Below, in pieces: positions 6,743 to 14,300 of a DNA stretch of 44,387 nucleotides. The translations under genes and the position numbers were made by a program. Position 1 is the first letter of the stretch. Each line of letters opens with the position of its first letter. This DNA comes from a virus. Under the pieces are notes generated by a model that worked only from the letters and a program-made list of their open reading frames with translations, was not told the origin of the DNA and did no database searches. The DNA lies in IMG/VR virus record IMGVR_UViG_3300009105_000007, positions 1 to 44,387 of that record; one strand, 5' to 3'.

Positions 6743-7525
6743 CTACGTCCAGCAGTAGCCGCTCTCGCAGCCGTCTGCCCACTCTGGCTCGATCATGGTG
6801 AGTTGTTGGGCTGTGGCGACTTGGTGGAGTGGGCGGCGCTTGCTGCTGAGGAACACAGGCTCGTCACCGCTGCGTAGGTGAGCATCCACCTCACACGCCG
6901 CCTCGAACTCATCCGACGATTCACTAGCCAACATCTGCCACGACTCTCGGGAACGGTAGGGACACCCGACACATGCTGATCGGGGCGGTACGCGCAGTCC
7001 GACTGACCGCACGAGATCATCACACTGCGCTCGCGTCATCTTCTGTTCGATGAGAGGGTAGCGGTGCGTGTCCCGCTTCGCTGGTGCGTCCCGCATCCGC
7101 TGAATCTCACCGTAGTGCAGCCCCATCTGAACGATCTGAGGCGTTCCGTTGCCATATTGCTCTCGTATCCACCGTCGTATCGGCTGGACCTTCCAGCGGT
7201 GAGTGCAGCGACGTAGCAGTTGCCCGCCGCTTGGCGTGAACGCTGGGACGGGGATGGCACCCGAGTCCATCAAGAACGTCGGCAGCACTCCCAGATCGCT
7301 CTTGACCACGACCAACGGCAGCCCATAGGAATCAAGCCACCCCTCCATCTCCTCAACTGCACGGTACGTCGCAGCCCGCTCCCAGCCCGTGTCGGCAAAC
7401 ACCACGACCTCAGCCCTTGGCTCAACCTTGCCCTGTGCGTTGAGGATGGCCAGCGCCATCGACGGCGACCCACCACCAAACGACAGATACTCCACGGCTG
7501 CTCTACCTGGGGAATGGGGGGTCAT
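6743..7525 (-). CDS. PAPS-reductase-like PP-loop protein
   Basis: 260 residues from ATG 7525 (AAGGA upstream; ATGA overlap with the methylase before it). Residues 15-23 (SFGGGSPSM) are a PP-loop that binds ATP or a related nucleotide, 45-49 are ADTGW, C107 sits in RRCTHRWK, and CVGCPY (C185, C188) may hold a metal or iron-sulfur site. This is the adenine-nucleotide alpha-hydrolase/PAPS-reductase superfamily, which includes sulfate-assimilation enzymes and DndC of DNA phosphorothioation. Being coupled to two DNA methylases argues for nucleic-acid modification rather than sulfur assimilation, but that is inference. Confidence 0.75.
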   Translation of the reverse strand: MTPHSPGRAAVEYLSFGGGSPSMALAILNAQGKVEPRAEVVVFADTGWERAATYRAVEEMEGWLDSYGLPLVVVKSDLGVLPTFLMDSGAIPVPAFTPSGGQLLRRCTHRWKVQPIRRWIREQYGNGTPQIVQMGLHYGEIQRMRDAPAKRDTHRYPLIEQKMTRAQCDDLVRSVGLRVPPRSACVGCPYRSRESWQMLASESSDEFEAACEVDAHLRSGDEPVFLSSKRRPLHQVATAQQLTMIEPEWADGCESGYCWT

Positions 7526-8046
7526 AGAAGGTGTCCTTGTGTTTTGCGCTCGACGGTGACGATAGTGTCGTTGTGAGCGCCACCGTGGGGGACCAGCAGG
7601 ACCTCGATCAGTTCGTAGCCCCGGTTGATCCCCATTCCCATGCTGTTCCACCCGCAGCAGATGACGTGACCTCCAGCCCGAATCTTCGGGTGCAGGGCAT
7701 CCTTTACCCGCTTGTACAGTCTGCCGTTCTGTGTCTCTTCGAGTCCTACTGCCAGCCCAACCGACTTGTAGACCTCAGCGATCTGGCGCGGGCTGTACGG
7801 GGGGTCGAACAGAGCGCCGTCCAGGACATCGGGGCATCGCTGTCGAACGAACAACTCGGCATCCATGTGGAACTCTGCCGGTGTGCTCGGGTTGAGGTCG
7901 TTGGTCAGCGACGCTGGACTGTTCCAGCCAGCGAACGGGTCAGCCCAGACCTGACCTGCCGCCACGTACCTGTGTAGAAGGTCACGCACCGGCGACATCC
8001 GAAAGGTCTGATGGTCTGGCATACAGAACACCCTCTCAAACAGCAT
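7522..8046 (-). CDS. DPPY-type DNA methyltransferase
   Basis: 174 residues; GGAG lies 6 bases before ATG 8046. SAM-binding motif I is DPFAGW (residues 36-41) with NDLNP next; catalytic motif IV is DPPYS (81-85). These mark an amino-methyltransferase (N6-adenine or N4-cytosine). The C-terminal part lacks an evident specificity domain. It is the first gene of the modification cassette and couples by ATGA to the PP-loop gene. Confidence 0.8.
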   Translation of the reverse strand: MLFERVFCMPDHQTFRMSPVRDLLHRYVAAGQVWADPFAGWNSPASLTNDLNPSTPAEFHMDAELFVRQRCPDVLDGALFDPPYSPRQIAEVYKSVGLAVGLEETQNGRLYKRVKDALHPKIRAGGHVICCGWNSMGMGINRGYELIEVLLVPHGGAHNDTIVTVERKTQGHLL

Positions 8047-8165
8047 GGTTCACTCCGTCATAGAAGGGGTTGAGGGATTTCCAGGGTATGCGAGTAGTTA
8101 TGTACGAACCCCCCTTACGTAGTAAGGGGTTCGCGTAACTGCTACCCTTGTCAGTTATGTAACGG
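8047..8165. other. Intergenic region with hairpin and GTTA/TAAC repeats
   Basis: No gene fits here. It holds a 12-bp hairpin with a 2-base bulge (8105-8118 pairing with 8122-8133) and several GTTA-TAAC half-palindromes: GTTCGCGTAAC (8129-8139), GTTATGTAAC (8154-8163), and GTTATTCGTAAC (8175-8186, in the end of the ATPase gene). A perfect version, GTTACGCGTAAC, lies inside the ATPase gene at 8769-8780. Likely binding sites for a regulator or replication initiator. Confidence 0.55.
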
Positions 8166-9530
8166 TTACGAAGAGTTATTCGTAACTGAGTCATGGGCTG
8201 CCAGTCCATACATTCCGTCTCCGAGGGCCTGAAACCTCTTGCTCTGGTGCAGGCGTTGCTTGATGGCGTTGCCGTCCTTGGTGGTCGGTGACGCACCGAG
8301 GGCGTCGTAGATGTCGCTGATGTGCAGGCAGTTCGTGGGCGAGGTGTCCAGAACAGTCGCTATCTGCTCGGTCCACGAGGTGTGCTTGCCTACCTCTGCC
8401 ATCTCGGGTACGCTGGCTGACTCAAACTGGATGTAATCTCTCTCGAACGTCACCGTCCAGCCGATAGCCTTCTGTTTGCCGCCACGATTCGACTTCTCAT
8501 GGAACAGACCAATGTCGGCGGTGTTGTCGTCTACCTCCTGGTCCTGCCTGAGTCGCCAGATGTCACGAGCGAGATTCCAGTAGTAGACAGAACCGTAGGG
8601 CTTCCCTGTCTGGCGGCGTGTCCCTTCGTGGGTGAGGTGCGTGATGCCGATGGATGCCACCTTGAGCGCCCGCATGGTGTCGAAGTAGGCGCGGGCCGCG
8701 GTGGCTGGCTTATCACCCTCTTCCCCACCTGCCGCGATGATGGAATCGACTACGCATAACTCGATCTGGTTACGCGTAACTTCACGTTGGATTGACTCGA
8801 AGTGGTCAGGTAGAGCGCCGGACATGCGTCGGTAGAAGATGTGGTCTGCTGGGACGACGGTGTTCGCTCCGTTGGATATGAGTTCCATGACCTCTTGCGT
8901 GTCGTCCGCATCCGATTCCCAGTCGAGGATCATGGACTTCACGGGGCGTGTAGGCACCTCTAGTCCCGGCAGGACAGGCTCACACGTCGCCAACTGCACC
9001 AGCATGGCAAGCGCCGTCGTGGACTTTCCCTGTCCCCCCTCGCCGTAGAGGATGAGCGGTCTGAGCGCGCGCACCATCGGTTCGATCAACCAGGGGGTGT
9101 CTGTTTCCTTGATGTGCGAGGTCAAGTCTGCGCCTTTCTCCTGCGGGTCATAGTCGTTCACCTCTCGGCAGATGTGGTCAATGAACCCTTGCCAGTCCAA
9201 CCCCTTCTGCTTTGCCCGCAACACCCTCACGATGTTGTCTCGGCCTGACATTGAGTGGACGTTCAGCCTGAAGGGTGCTGTGGGCGTCCTGCCGTTGGTG
9301 CTGATGGCGATACGGGCTTCAATGCCGCCTCGCACCGTAGCGATGTGGCTGGCTAGCACTTCCATGTCCCAGTCCGGCCACTTCATCACCAACCTGCCGA
9401 GTTCGTCGGCCTTCGTTACCGGCGGTGCCAGAAGCTCACTCGGCGCATCTTTTCGCGCCTCGCGTGAGGCTTCACGCTTCACCCCCGCGCGCTTCGCGAG
9501 TGCGTCGGCGGCGTCTTGGCGAGAGGTCAT
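8166..9530 (-). CDS. RepA/DnaB-like AAA replication ATPase
   Basis: 454 residues; ATG 9530 overlaps the upstream stop (ATGA). Walker A GEGGQGKST begins at about residue 163 and Walker B ELCVVDS at about 257; a later HEKSNRGGK segment and a C-terminal winged-helix-like region (about 365-440) follow. This is the RecA-fold AAA_25/RepA type used by phages and plasmids for replication or helicase loading. It adjoins the CHC2 primase fragment, and GTTACGCGTAAC at 8769-8780 lies inside it, so the origin could be here. Confidence 0.8.
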   Translation of the reverse strand: MTSRQDAADALAKRAGVKREASREARKDAPSELLAPPVTKADELGRLVMKWPDWDMEVLASHIATVRGGIEARIAISTNGRTPTAPFRLNVHSMSGRDNIVRVLRAKQKGLDWQGFIDHICREVNDYDPQEKGADLTSHIKETDTPWLIEPMVRALRPLILYGEGGQGKSTTALAMLVQLATCEPVLPGLEVPTRPVKSMILDWESDADDTQEVMELISNGANTVVPADHIFYRRMSGALPDHFESIQREVTRNQIELCVVDSIIAAGGEEGDKPATAARAYFDTMRALKVASIGITHLTHEGTRRQTGKPYGSVYYWNLARDIWRLRQDQEVDDNTADIGLFHEKSNRGGKQKAIGWTVTFERDYIQFESASVPEMAEVGKHTSWTEQIATVLDTSPTNCLHISDIYDALGASPTTKDGNAIKQRLHQSKRFQALGDGMYGLAAHDSVTNNSS

Positions 9531-10462
9531 GTGGCTGCTGCTTTGCGCGCCGCTGCCCGCCTGCGTTGGTCGTGCATTGAACACATGCCCTTGACGAGGT
9601 GTTTGCGGTTGCAGTCTGGTACTTCACATAAGCGAACTGGGCGCTTCGCCAGCGTCGCGAGGCGAGCCGCTTGAATCTTGGCTGTGTGCTCGGGCGAACG
9701 GTTGCTGGCCCGATGGCTGCGTCGGGTGTGCTCACAGGCAGCGGAACAAGTGGCCCTCTGCGTCGGTGCCCAGAATCGCTTGTCACATATGGGGCAGTTG
9801 CGGTACTGGCGCTTGGCTCGCGAGCCGCGCCCTTCAGCGTTGGTCTTCTTGACGGTCCTGCTGCGCCGGATGGCATCACATGCCTTAGAGCATGTCTTGG
9901 TTCGGGACGCTCCTGTGTATCGCTCAACCTTGCCGCATGTCACACAGGTGCGAGCCTTCGTGTTCTTGGCGGCGGCTGCGGCGGCGGCTTTGCGGCTGTT
10001 CGCTAGACGCTGTGCGCGTGGGATGGCTCGAATCTTCTCTCGTTGTACCCTCTTGCCATACTTGCTATAGAACCTTGGGCGTGGCCCCGTAGGGGCGTGC
10101 AGGTTCTCTGCGATATGCGGGTACAGTCGGCGCGAACGCTCGGCGAATACGGCGCTTAGTTCCTTTGAGCAAAGAGGCTGTGCCTTGGGCACTTGCAGCA
10201 GGTCGCGTACTTCTTGCAGGTCGATGCCGTGCGCTCGCACCCAGTGCTGCGGTAGTGCTCGGAACGTCCGAGGGTCGTCGCAGTAGGGGCACTGGCCAGC
10301 GGCAACGCCCTGGCGTACTTCCTCGGCAGTCGGCTCTCGGGTTACGGGTCGCGCTCCAAGTTTCAGGGACTCCACTCTAGGCGTGGTGCCCACTCCAGCG
10401 CGGGTCGCCTTTCGCCGCATCGTGCGGTTGCCCGCCCCCGACTTCCCGAAGCCTGTTCTCAC
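9527..10462 (-). CDS. Multi-zinc-finger DNA-binding protein with MucR-like N-terminus
   Basis: 311 residues from a GTG (10462) overlapping the upstream stop. About residues 58-95 (CPYC...H...RAHGIDLQEVRDLL) resemble the MucR/Ros zinc-finger regulators. Three more sites follow: CVTCG...CSKAC, CPICDKR...CSAAC, and C-x4-C...C-x2-H near the C-terminus. The linkers are very basic. It probably binds DNA, perhaps as a regulator or a replication accessory given its place between the primase domain and the ATPase. Confidence 0.65.
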   Translation of the reverse strand: MRTGFGKSGAGNRTMRRKATRAGVGTTPRVESLKLGARPVTREPTAEEVRQGVAAGQCPYCDDPRTFRALPQHWVRAHGIDLQEVRDLLQVPKAQPLCSKELSAVFAERSRRLYPHIAENLHAPTGPRPRFYSKYGKRVQREKIRAIPRAQRLANSRKAAAAAAAKNTKARTCVTCGKVERYTGASRTKTCSKACDAIRRSRTVKKTNAEGRGSRAKRQYRNCPICDKRFWAPTQRATCSAACEHTRRSHRASNRSPEHTAKIQAARLATLAKRPVRLCEVPDCNRKHLVKGMCSMHDQRRRAAARKAAAT

Positions 10463-10974
10463 ATCAACCCCGCCTTCTGTGCCTTCTCGGCCAGAGAGAT
10501 AACGTCGCCACCTTCAGCACACGCCCCGAAGCACCGCCAGTTCTGAGACTCAGGCCACACCACGAAGGACGGCGTGCGCTCGGCATGGAACGGACAGATA
10601 CCCTTCCACGTCTTGCCTACGTGACGCATGTCGGTGAGTTCCTGGGCAAGTTCAACGATGTCGGTGCGCTCTCGTATCTCGTCGTACCACGCGCGGGTGC
10701 GCCCAGAGGGAACGACGTTTCGCCCTGAAACCTTCGGCACCTTGCGCCCAGTGCGGATCGTGTGGGGCGGCTCGCCTGAGAACTCAGACAGCCAGTGCTC
10801 GACTCGGGCTTGGTGCACGGCGGTGCGCCTGCGAGGGTCGATGATGTCTAGCCACTCGCCCTCGGTACGCTCACGGAAGAAGAACCCGTGCTCGTCCTGC
10901 TCGATAGCCCAGTGGTTGGGCGAGAGGCCGACGATGCGCTTGTCGGCGGTGAGATATGGGGACTGGACGATCAA
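10459..10974 (-). CDS. Lone CHC2 zinc-finger primase domain
   Basis: 171 residues from a TTG (10974) that overlaps the stop of a tiny upstream gene. The C-terminal third is the DnaG-type zinc-binding domain: DIVELAQELT...KGICPFHAERTPSF...RCFGACAEGGDVI (C127, H130, C148, C152). No TOPRIM catalytic domain follows; the gene ends soon after. The N-terminal ~100 residues resemble nothing I know. It probably guides primer synthesis with a host or separate catalytic subunit, or acts as a regulator. Confidence 0.75.
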   Translation of the reverse strand: MIVQSPYLTADKRIVGLSPNHWAIEQDEHGFFFRERTEGEWLDIIDPRRRTAVHQARVEHWLSEFSGEPPHTIRTGRKVPKVSGRNVVPSGRTRAWYDEIRERTDIVELAQELTDMRHVGKTWKGICPFHAERTPSFVVWPESQNWRCFGACAEGGDVISLAEKAQKAGLM

Positions 10975-11072
10975 AAGATAACCCCCGCCTCTTGTGCGGA
11001 CCGTTTTGCGGAGACAGAACAGTCAGAGACGGGGGCTTCGTCCGCTTGCGCGGCATATATGCAGTCCGTCAT
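10971..11072 (-). CDS. Possible 33-residue leader peptide
   Basis: A short frame from ATG 11072 with GGAGG 6 bases upstream; its TGA overlaps the TTG start of the primase-domain gene. That arrangement would let it serve mainly to couple translation of the weak TTG start. The composition is unremarkable (two Cys, many Ala and Ser). Confidence 0.45.
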   Translation of the reverse strand: MTDCIYAAQADEAPVSDCSVSAKRSAQEAGVIF

Positions 11073-11093
11073 GTCCTGCCTCCAAGCCACAGT

Positions 11094-11336
11094 CTACGCT
11101 TGCGCTATCTCTCGTCCGTATGGCGGGTTGAGGAACACGCGCTCACCTGCCCATGATTGCCAGAGTCCGTTGTGTCCCTCCCACGTGTAGAACTTCGGAC
11201 ACTTGGCGTTCTCGGCTGTGGCGCACGGGTCCAGGGTGAACCCGAACTCGGCGTGCAGCACGTCAAATAGATCCTGCGGCGTCGCCCATTCGCCACTTGC
11301 AGACGAGAACAACCCCCGATTGACCGACACCCTCAT
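11094..11336 (-). CDS. Truncated Dam-type N6-adenine methyltransferase
   Basis: 80 residues from ATG 11336 (ATGA overlap); GTG 11330, with GGGGAG at good spacing, is nearly as likely and gives the usual start Met-Ser-Val-Asn. The sequence follows the phage DNA N6-adenine methylase family: WATPQDLFDVLHAEFGFTLD, then ATAENAKCPKFYT and the catalytic-type NPPYGREI near the end. It stops right after that motif, whereas family members run on for roughly another 80 or more residues. Probably inactive alone, or a decayed gene. Confidence 0.75.
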   Translation of the reverse strand: MRVSVNRGLFSSASGEWATPQDLFDVLHAEFGFTLDPCATAENAKCPKFYTWEGHNGLWQSWAGERVFLNPPYGREIAQA

Positions 11337-11551
11337 CTCCCCGGTGCAAGCAGGCTGGGCATTCCGAGTTTCACCTCGCGAAACTGTCCACTTGAGTCTC
11401 GCATGCGTTCCAATTCCATTCCGTCCTTGGAATGCCAGTTTGGAATGTCGTGCTTGCAGAGTGGGAACGGGCACTCGGTGCATCGTGGGGCGAGTTCGCA
11501 GCCCGTGTCCTTGTAGTGGTGCGTTCCCGGGCTGCCCCACTTACGCGCCAT
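11333..11551 (-). CDS. Small Cys-rich protein of the CPxPxC type
   Basis: 72 residues; ATG 11551 (GAGGGGAAGG upstream) overlaps the HNH stop. A CELAPRCTECPFPLCKHD core at about residues 18-35 recurs in phage proteins that carry a small HTH or zinc site. Likely metal binding; function unknown. Confidence 0.65.
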   Translation of the reverse strand: MARKWGSPGTHHYKDTGCELAPRCTECPFPLCKHDIPNWHSKDGMELERMRDSSGQFREVKLGMPSLLAPGR

Positions 11552-12005
11552 CGCCTTCCCCTCGCCATGACAGCCCGCGCGCAATCTTTCCGATGGTTCC
11601 TGGATGTACACGGTGCTCGCGTGCTAGGGCGGCTTGCGTCTTCCTGCCCAGTGCGCCTCGGATGGTGCGGACCTGAGCCGCCGTGAGCCTTGCGCTGGGC
11701 GCTCGCTCACCCGCCACGGAACGCCCCTTCTGCACCATGTCTCGGGCGTTGTCGGCTTGCGTACCTGAGAAGAGGTGTTCGATCTTCACGCACGATGGGT
11801 TATCACAGTGGTGACATACGTCAAGGCCGGTTGCTCCGTGATGGTGCTCCCAGACCACGCGGTGCGCATATGTGATGCGGTCGTTTTGGGAGACTTGTCC
11901 ATAGCCCTTGGCGTTTCGGTGCCCCGTGAAGACAAGGCAGTCGCCCTGCGGCACCGCACGCGCCATCACGCGGTCATACACAGGTGGGGCGTGTCGTCCT
12001 GTCAT
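11541..12005 (-). CDS. HNH homing endonuclease with HTH tail
   Basis: 154 residues; ATG 12005 overlaps the upstream stop (ATGA). Residues 20-95 are a typical phage HNH_3 nuclease: GDCLVFTGHRNAKGYGQV, AHRVVWEHHHG, LDVCHHCDNPSCVKIEHLF, GTQADNARDMVQKGR. The tail (about 107-150) is a helix-turn-helix DNA-recognition segment (LTAAQVRTIR, then ALAREHRVHPGTIGKIARG). It is free-standing within the operon and probably a mobile homing gene. Confidence 0.9.
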   Translation of the reverse strand: MTGRHAPPVYDRVMARAVPQGDCLVFTGHRNAKGYGQVSQNDRITYAHRVVWEHHHGATGLDVCHHCDNPSCVKIEHLFSGTQADNARDMVQKGRSVAGERAPSARLTAAQVRTIRGALGRKTQAALAREHRVHPGTIGKIARGLSWRGEGDGA

Positions 12006-12241
12006 TCTTCTTGCCTCATCTGGCAGTGCGCCTTTATCCACGCTTCCTCTTCGTCGCTATTGGCTCCGTACTGCTCAATGGCCTGCTCTAGCAACCGCAT
12101 CGCTTCTTCGGCGTGGCGGAGGTCTCCTACATGCAGGGTTGCCGTCCATCCCTCAGTAGCTAAGTAGCGAGTAGTGATGTAGGCGGCATCGTCCGCCATG
12201 CCTTCACATTCATCTACCGCGCTCTCAATCGCCGTCTTCAT
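12002..12241 (-). CDS. Small acidic hypothetical protein
   Basis: 79 residues, GGGAGGGGAG before ATG 12241, ATGA overlaps at both ends. Acidic and mainly helical, with Cys near both ends. No family recognised. Confidence 0.65.
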   Translation of the reverse strand: MKTAIESAVDECEGMADDAAYITTRYLATEGWTATLHVGDLRHAEEAMRLLEQAIEQYGANSDEEEAWIKAHCQMRQEE

Positions 12242-12498
12242 GTCTCCCCTCCCAGTGCCCTGCGGAGTTTGTCGGCCAGTTCGTCGTATTCCTTGGCCCA
12301 CTGCGGGTTGTTGTGACGGTGGAAGACGGCTTGCGCTCGCGTCAGCCCCTCTACCTCCTCCACCACCTCACGTTCCACCACCACCATAGGGGTACCGCAG
12401 TCTCCGCATTCCAATCTGTCGTTTGGCTCGACGAAGAAGGAGTGGCTAGAGTCGCCATCTCCGCTGCTGCTGATGAGGTATGTGTGCTCACACGTCAC
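12238..12498 (-). CDS. Zinc-ribbon hypothetical protein
   Basis: 86 residues from a GTG (12498) with GGAGG 7 bases upstream. C-x-x-H near the start and CGDCG at about residues 31-35 suggest a single zinc ribbon; the C-terminal half is a helix (AKEYDELADKLRRAL). Unknown function. Confidence 0.65.
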   Translation of the reverse strand: MTCEHTYLISSSGDGDSSHSFFVEPNDRLECGDCGTPMVVVEREVVEEVEGLTRAQAVFHRHNNPQWAKEYDELADKLRRALGGET

Positions 12499-12564
12499 GT
12501 CTCACCTCCAGTATTCGACAGCCTACCATCAACAGGTAGCGCACCGCTGGTGAGTCCAGGGGGT

Positions 12565-13209
12565 CTACCATGCTGGCTCCTCTAAAGGGGTGTCGCTGTC
12601 CTCTGGCGGCTCTTCGTCCTTGGGTTCTGGCTGAGGTAGCGTCTGCCCTGTGGCGAGTTCGTGCATCATCTCTGTCCAGATGCTCTTGATGGACTCCATC
12701 TCGTCCTCGGTGAACAGCAGTTGGTTGAGGTTGCCCAACCCAACAGCATTCGCCACCACATCAGTCAGCCCCTTGAACGCCACCTGCTTCTCAATAGAGC
12801 GCCGCTGAGGGTCCGCGAGGTCTACGGGTGCTTGTGCGGGCGTTCCTGCGCTCTCCGTGGCTGCTGGCGTGCCTGTCGCGGGCTTGATGGCCCGGACGAG
12901 GTAGCGGGGCTTACCGGTCTTGGTCTTCTCAACCGACAGGCTGACGGTGACGGTCTGTTCGGCGGCGTACTTCGGCCCCTCGTAGGCCACGTAGTGATCG
13001 CTGTCTTCGTCGTACACGTCGCGGTGGTTCCAGATGACACCCTTGTACTTGCCCGAGGGCGTGGTGTCCTCCTTGAAGCCCCAGCCGACGCCGTAGTCAC
13101 CGGCAAAGACCTTCCGAATGGTGACGGTCACAGGCTGGAAGACGGTCGTGTCCGCGTCCCGAGACGACACTACGTGAGGCCACTGGTCACTTCGCTGTTC
13201 GTTGGTCAT
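12565..13209 (-). CDS. Possible single-stranded-DNA-binding-like protein
   Basis: 214 residues with AGGAGG before ATG 13209. The first ~110 residues are beta-rich with many aromatics (VFAGDYGVGWGFKEDTTP, VIWNHRDVYD, TVSLSVEKTKTGKPRYLVRA), compatible with an OB fold. The middle is Pro/Ala-rich, then a helical segment, and the tail is acidic and Pro/Glu-rich, which resembles the acidic protein-interaction tails of SSB proteins. This is inference from shape and from the neighbouring replication genes. Confidence 0.5.
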   Translation of the reverse strand: MTNEQRSDQWPHVVSSRDADTTVFQPVTVTIRKVFAGDYGVGWGFKEDTTPSGKYKGVIWNHRDVYDEDSDHYVAYEGPKYAAEQTVTVSLSVEKTKTGKPRYLVRAIKPATGTPAATESAGTPAQAPVDLADPQRRSIEKQVAFKGLTDVVANAVGLGNLNQLLFTEDEMESIKSIWTEMMHELATGQTLPQPEPKDEEPPEDSDTPLEEPAW

Positions 13210-13366
13210 TGCATCCTCCTCACAAGAACTCGATCGTTGGCGTGGTCAGTCCGTGTCTCGACGTTTAGGTTGTAGCGCTTTGCTGTGACCACCAAGTTGG
13301 TTTGTAGGTGTCGCAGGTCGGGTATATCTCGTTGCTAACTGATTCGCCGACATTCTCGTTCGTCAT
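13206..13366 (-). CDS. Small gene, probably frameshifted
   Basis: From ATG 13366 (GGAGGTAGAAGG upstream) the frame stops at 13265 after 33 residues. A -1 shift near codon 12 (around 13330) would instead give a coding-like ~53-residue protein ending VETRTDHANDRVLVRRMQ, whose TGA overlaps the next start as ATGA, the usual junction of this operon. Without a shift, only a weak TTG/GTG start would serve the second half. Either a real frameshift or a sequence error. Confidence 0.45.
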
Positions 13367-13370
13367 CCTT

Positions 13371-13634
13371 CTACCTCCATCCCCAGAGAATCCGCTCCAC
13401 AAGCGTTAGTGGGCGGTGCAATGAATGCGCGTGCAGCGTGCCGCGTTCGCCGCGCTTCGTCGTGCGCTTACGTAAGCGAACTGGCTTCTCGCAGAACGGG
13501 CAGATGCCCCACGGGGTGTCGTCATATTCCGTCGTGAAGGCACCGTCGAAGAACGCGCCAGTCTGCGGCTGCTTCCCACTGCCGGGGCAGGGGTTGGCGA
13601 AGCGCCGCGCCTTACTCCAGGGCCAGCGGATCAT
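13371..13634 (-). CDS. Small zinc-binding hypothetical protein
   Basis: 87 residues, ATG 13634 in ATGA overlap with GGGAG upstream. Basic, with CPGSGK and CPFCEKPVRLRKR: one CxxC plus a lone Cys, a possible zinc site. A perfect 14-bp palindrome (13465-13478, CGCTTACGTAAGCG) lies inside the gene. Confidence 0.65.
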   Translation of the reverse strand: MIRWPWSKARRFANPCPGSGKQPQTGAFFDGAFTTEYDDTPWGICPFCEKPVRLRKRTTKRGERGTLHAHSLHRPLTLVERILWGWR

Positions 13635-13855
13635 AGCCTCATCTCCCTGTCTCTGATGCCTTCGTCGATCTGTTCGCAGCGGCAGTCGTCGTCGGTGGGC
13701 AATCGCGTCGTGAGCACAAAGTCGCTGTGTCGGTAGTCGCCTGCTGTGCAATCAGGGCAATAGGAAGCCGCTGGTAGTAGGGCGTAGCCACAGTTAGCAC
13801 AGAGGACGCGTAGGCTCAGTTGGTGGCACGGACAGTGAACGTGATGGTCCGTCAT
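13631..13855 (-). CDS. Double zinc-ribbon small protein
   Basis: 74 residues; ATG 13855 overlaps the upstream stop. HCPCHQ, CANCGYALLPAASYCPDC and CRCEQ give two CxxC...CxxC pairs, a typical zinc ribbon. The C-terminus is acidic-basic and helical. Function unknown. Confidence 0.7.
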   Translation of the reverse strand: MTDHHVHCPCHQLSLRVLCANCGYALLPAASYCPDCTAGDYRHSDFVLTTRLPTDDDCRCEQIDEGIRDREMRL

Positions 13856-14277
13856 CTCAGCACCACCGTCTTCCCGCTCCGCTTCGTGATCTTGAGCCGT
13901 GGCCTGCCGACGTACTGCGCCCGCTCCACGATGCTCTTGAACGGCTCGCCTTGCTTGGCCAGTTGCTTGATCTTGGTCAGGTTGGGCTTCCGCTCTGGCG
14001 GCTTCGGGTTGGTGAGCAAGGCGTCCCATTCGGCAGGGCTGACGAACTCCTTGAGGGCCTGTAGCTCCTCTCGGTTCCACTCCGTCTCTGCCCTGTAGAC
14101 GGCCTGAGCCGCGTCGATCTCTGCGAACTCCTGGCGGTTGCCGTCCATAGCCTCTGCGATCTGGCGGTGCAGGTCATTCTGTCTGACCTTGAGCGCCTCT
14201 GTGTCCCTGCCTGCCTGCACCCAGTCGGCAAGGAGCAACTCCACGTCTGCCCCCAAGATCACTTCTACATCACTCAT
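13852..14277 (-). CDS. Helical hypothetical protein
   Basis: 141 residues; AAGGAGGAG precedes ATG 14277. The first ~80 residues look like a coiled coil (WVQAGRDTEALKVRQNDLHR and onward); the C-terminal third is basic (KITKRSGKTVVLR). No family recognised. Confidence 0.7.
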   Translation of the reverse strand: MSDVEVILGADVELLLADWVQAGRDTEALKVRQNDLHRQIAEAMDGNRQEFAEIDAAQAVYRAETEWNREELQALKEFVSPAEWDALLTNPKPPERKPNLTKIKQLAKQGEPFKSIVERAQYVGRPRLKITKRSGKTVVLR

Positions 14278-14300
14278 TCCTTCTCCTCCTTGTGGGATGG

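Noticed and set aside
13465-13478. Perfect palindrome CGCTTACGTAAGCG as an operator
   Set aside because: It is inside a gene with no promoter nearby, and the neighbouring TAAGCGAACTGG also seen near 9628 is explained by the same short peptide in both proteins.
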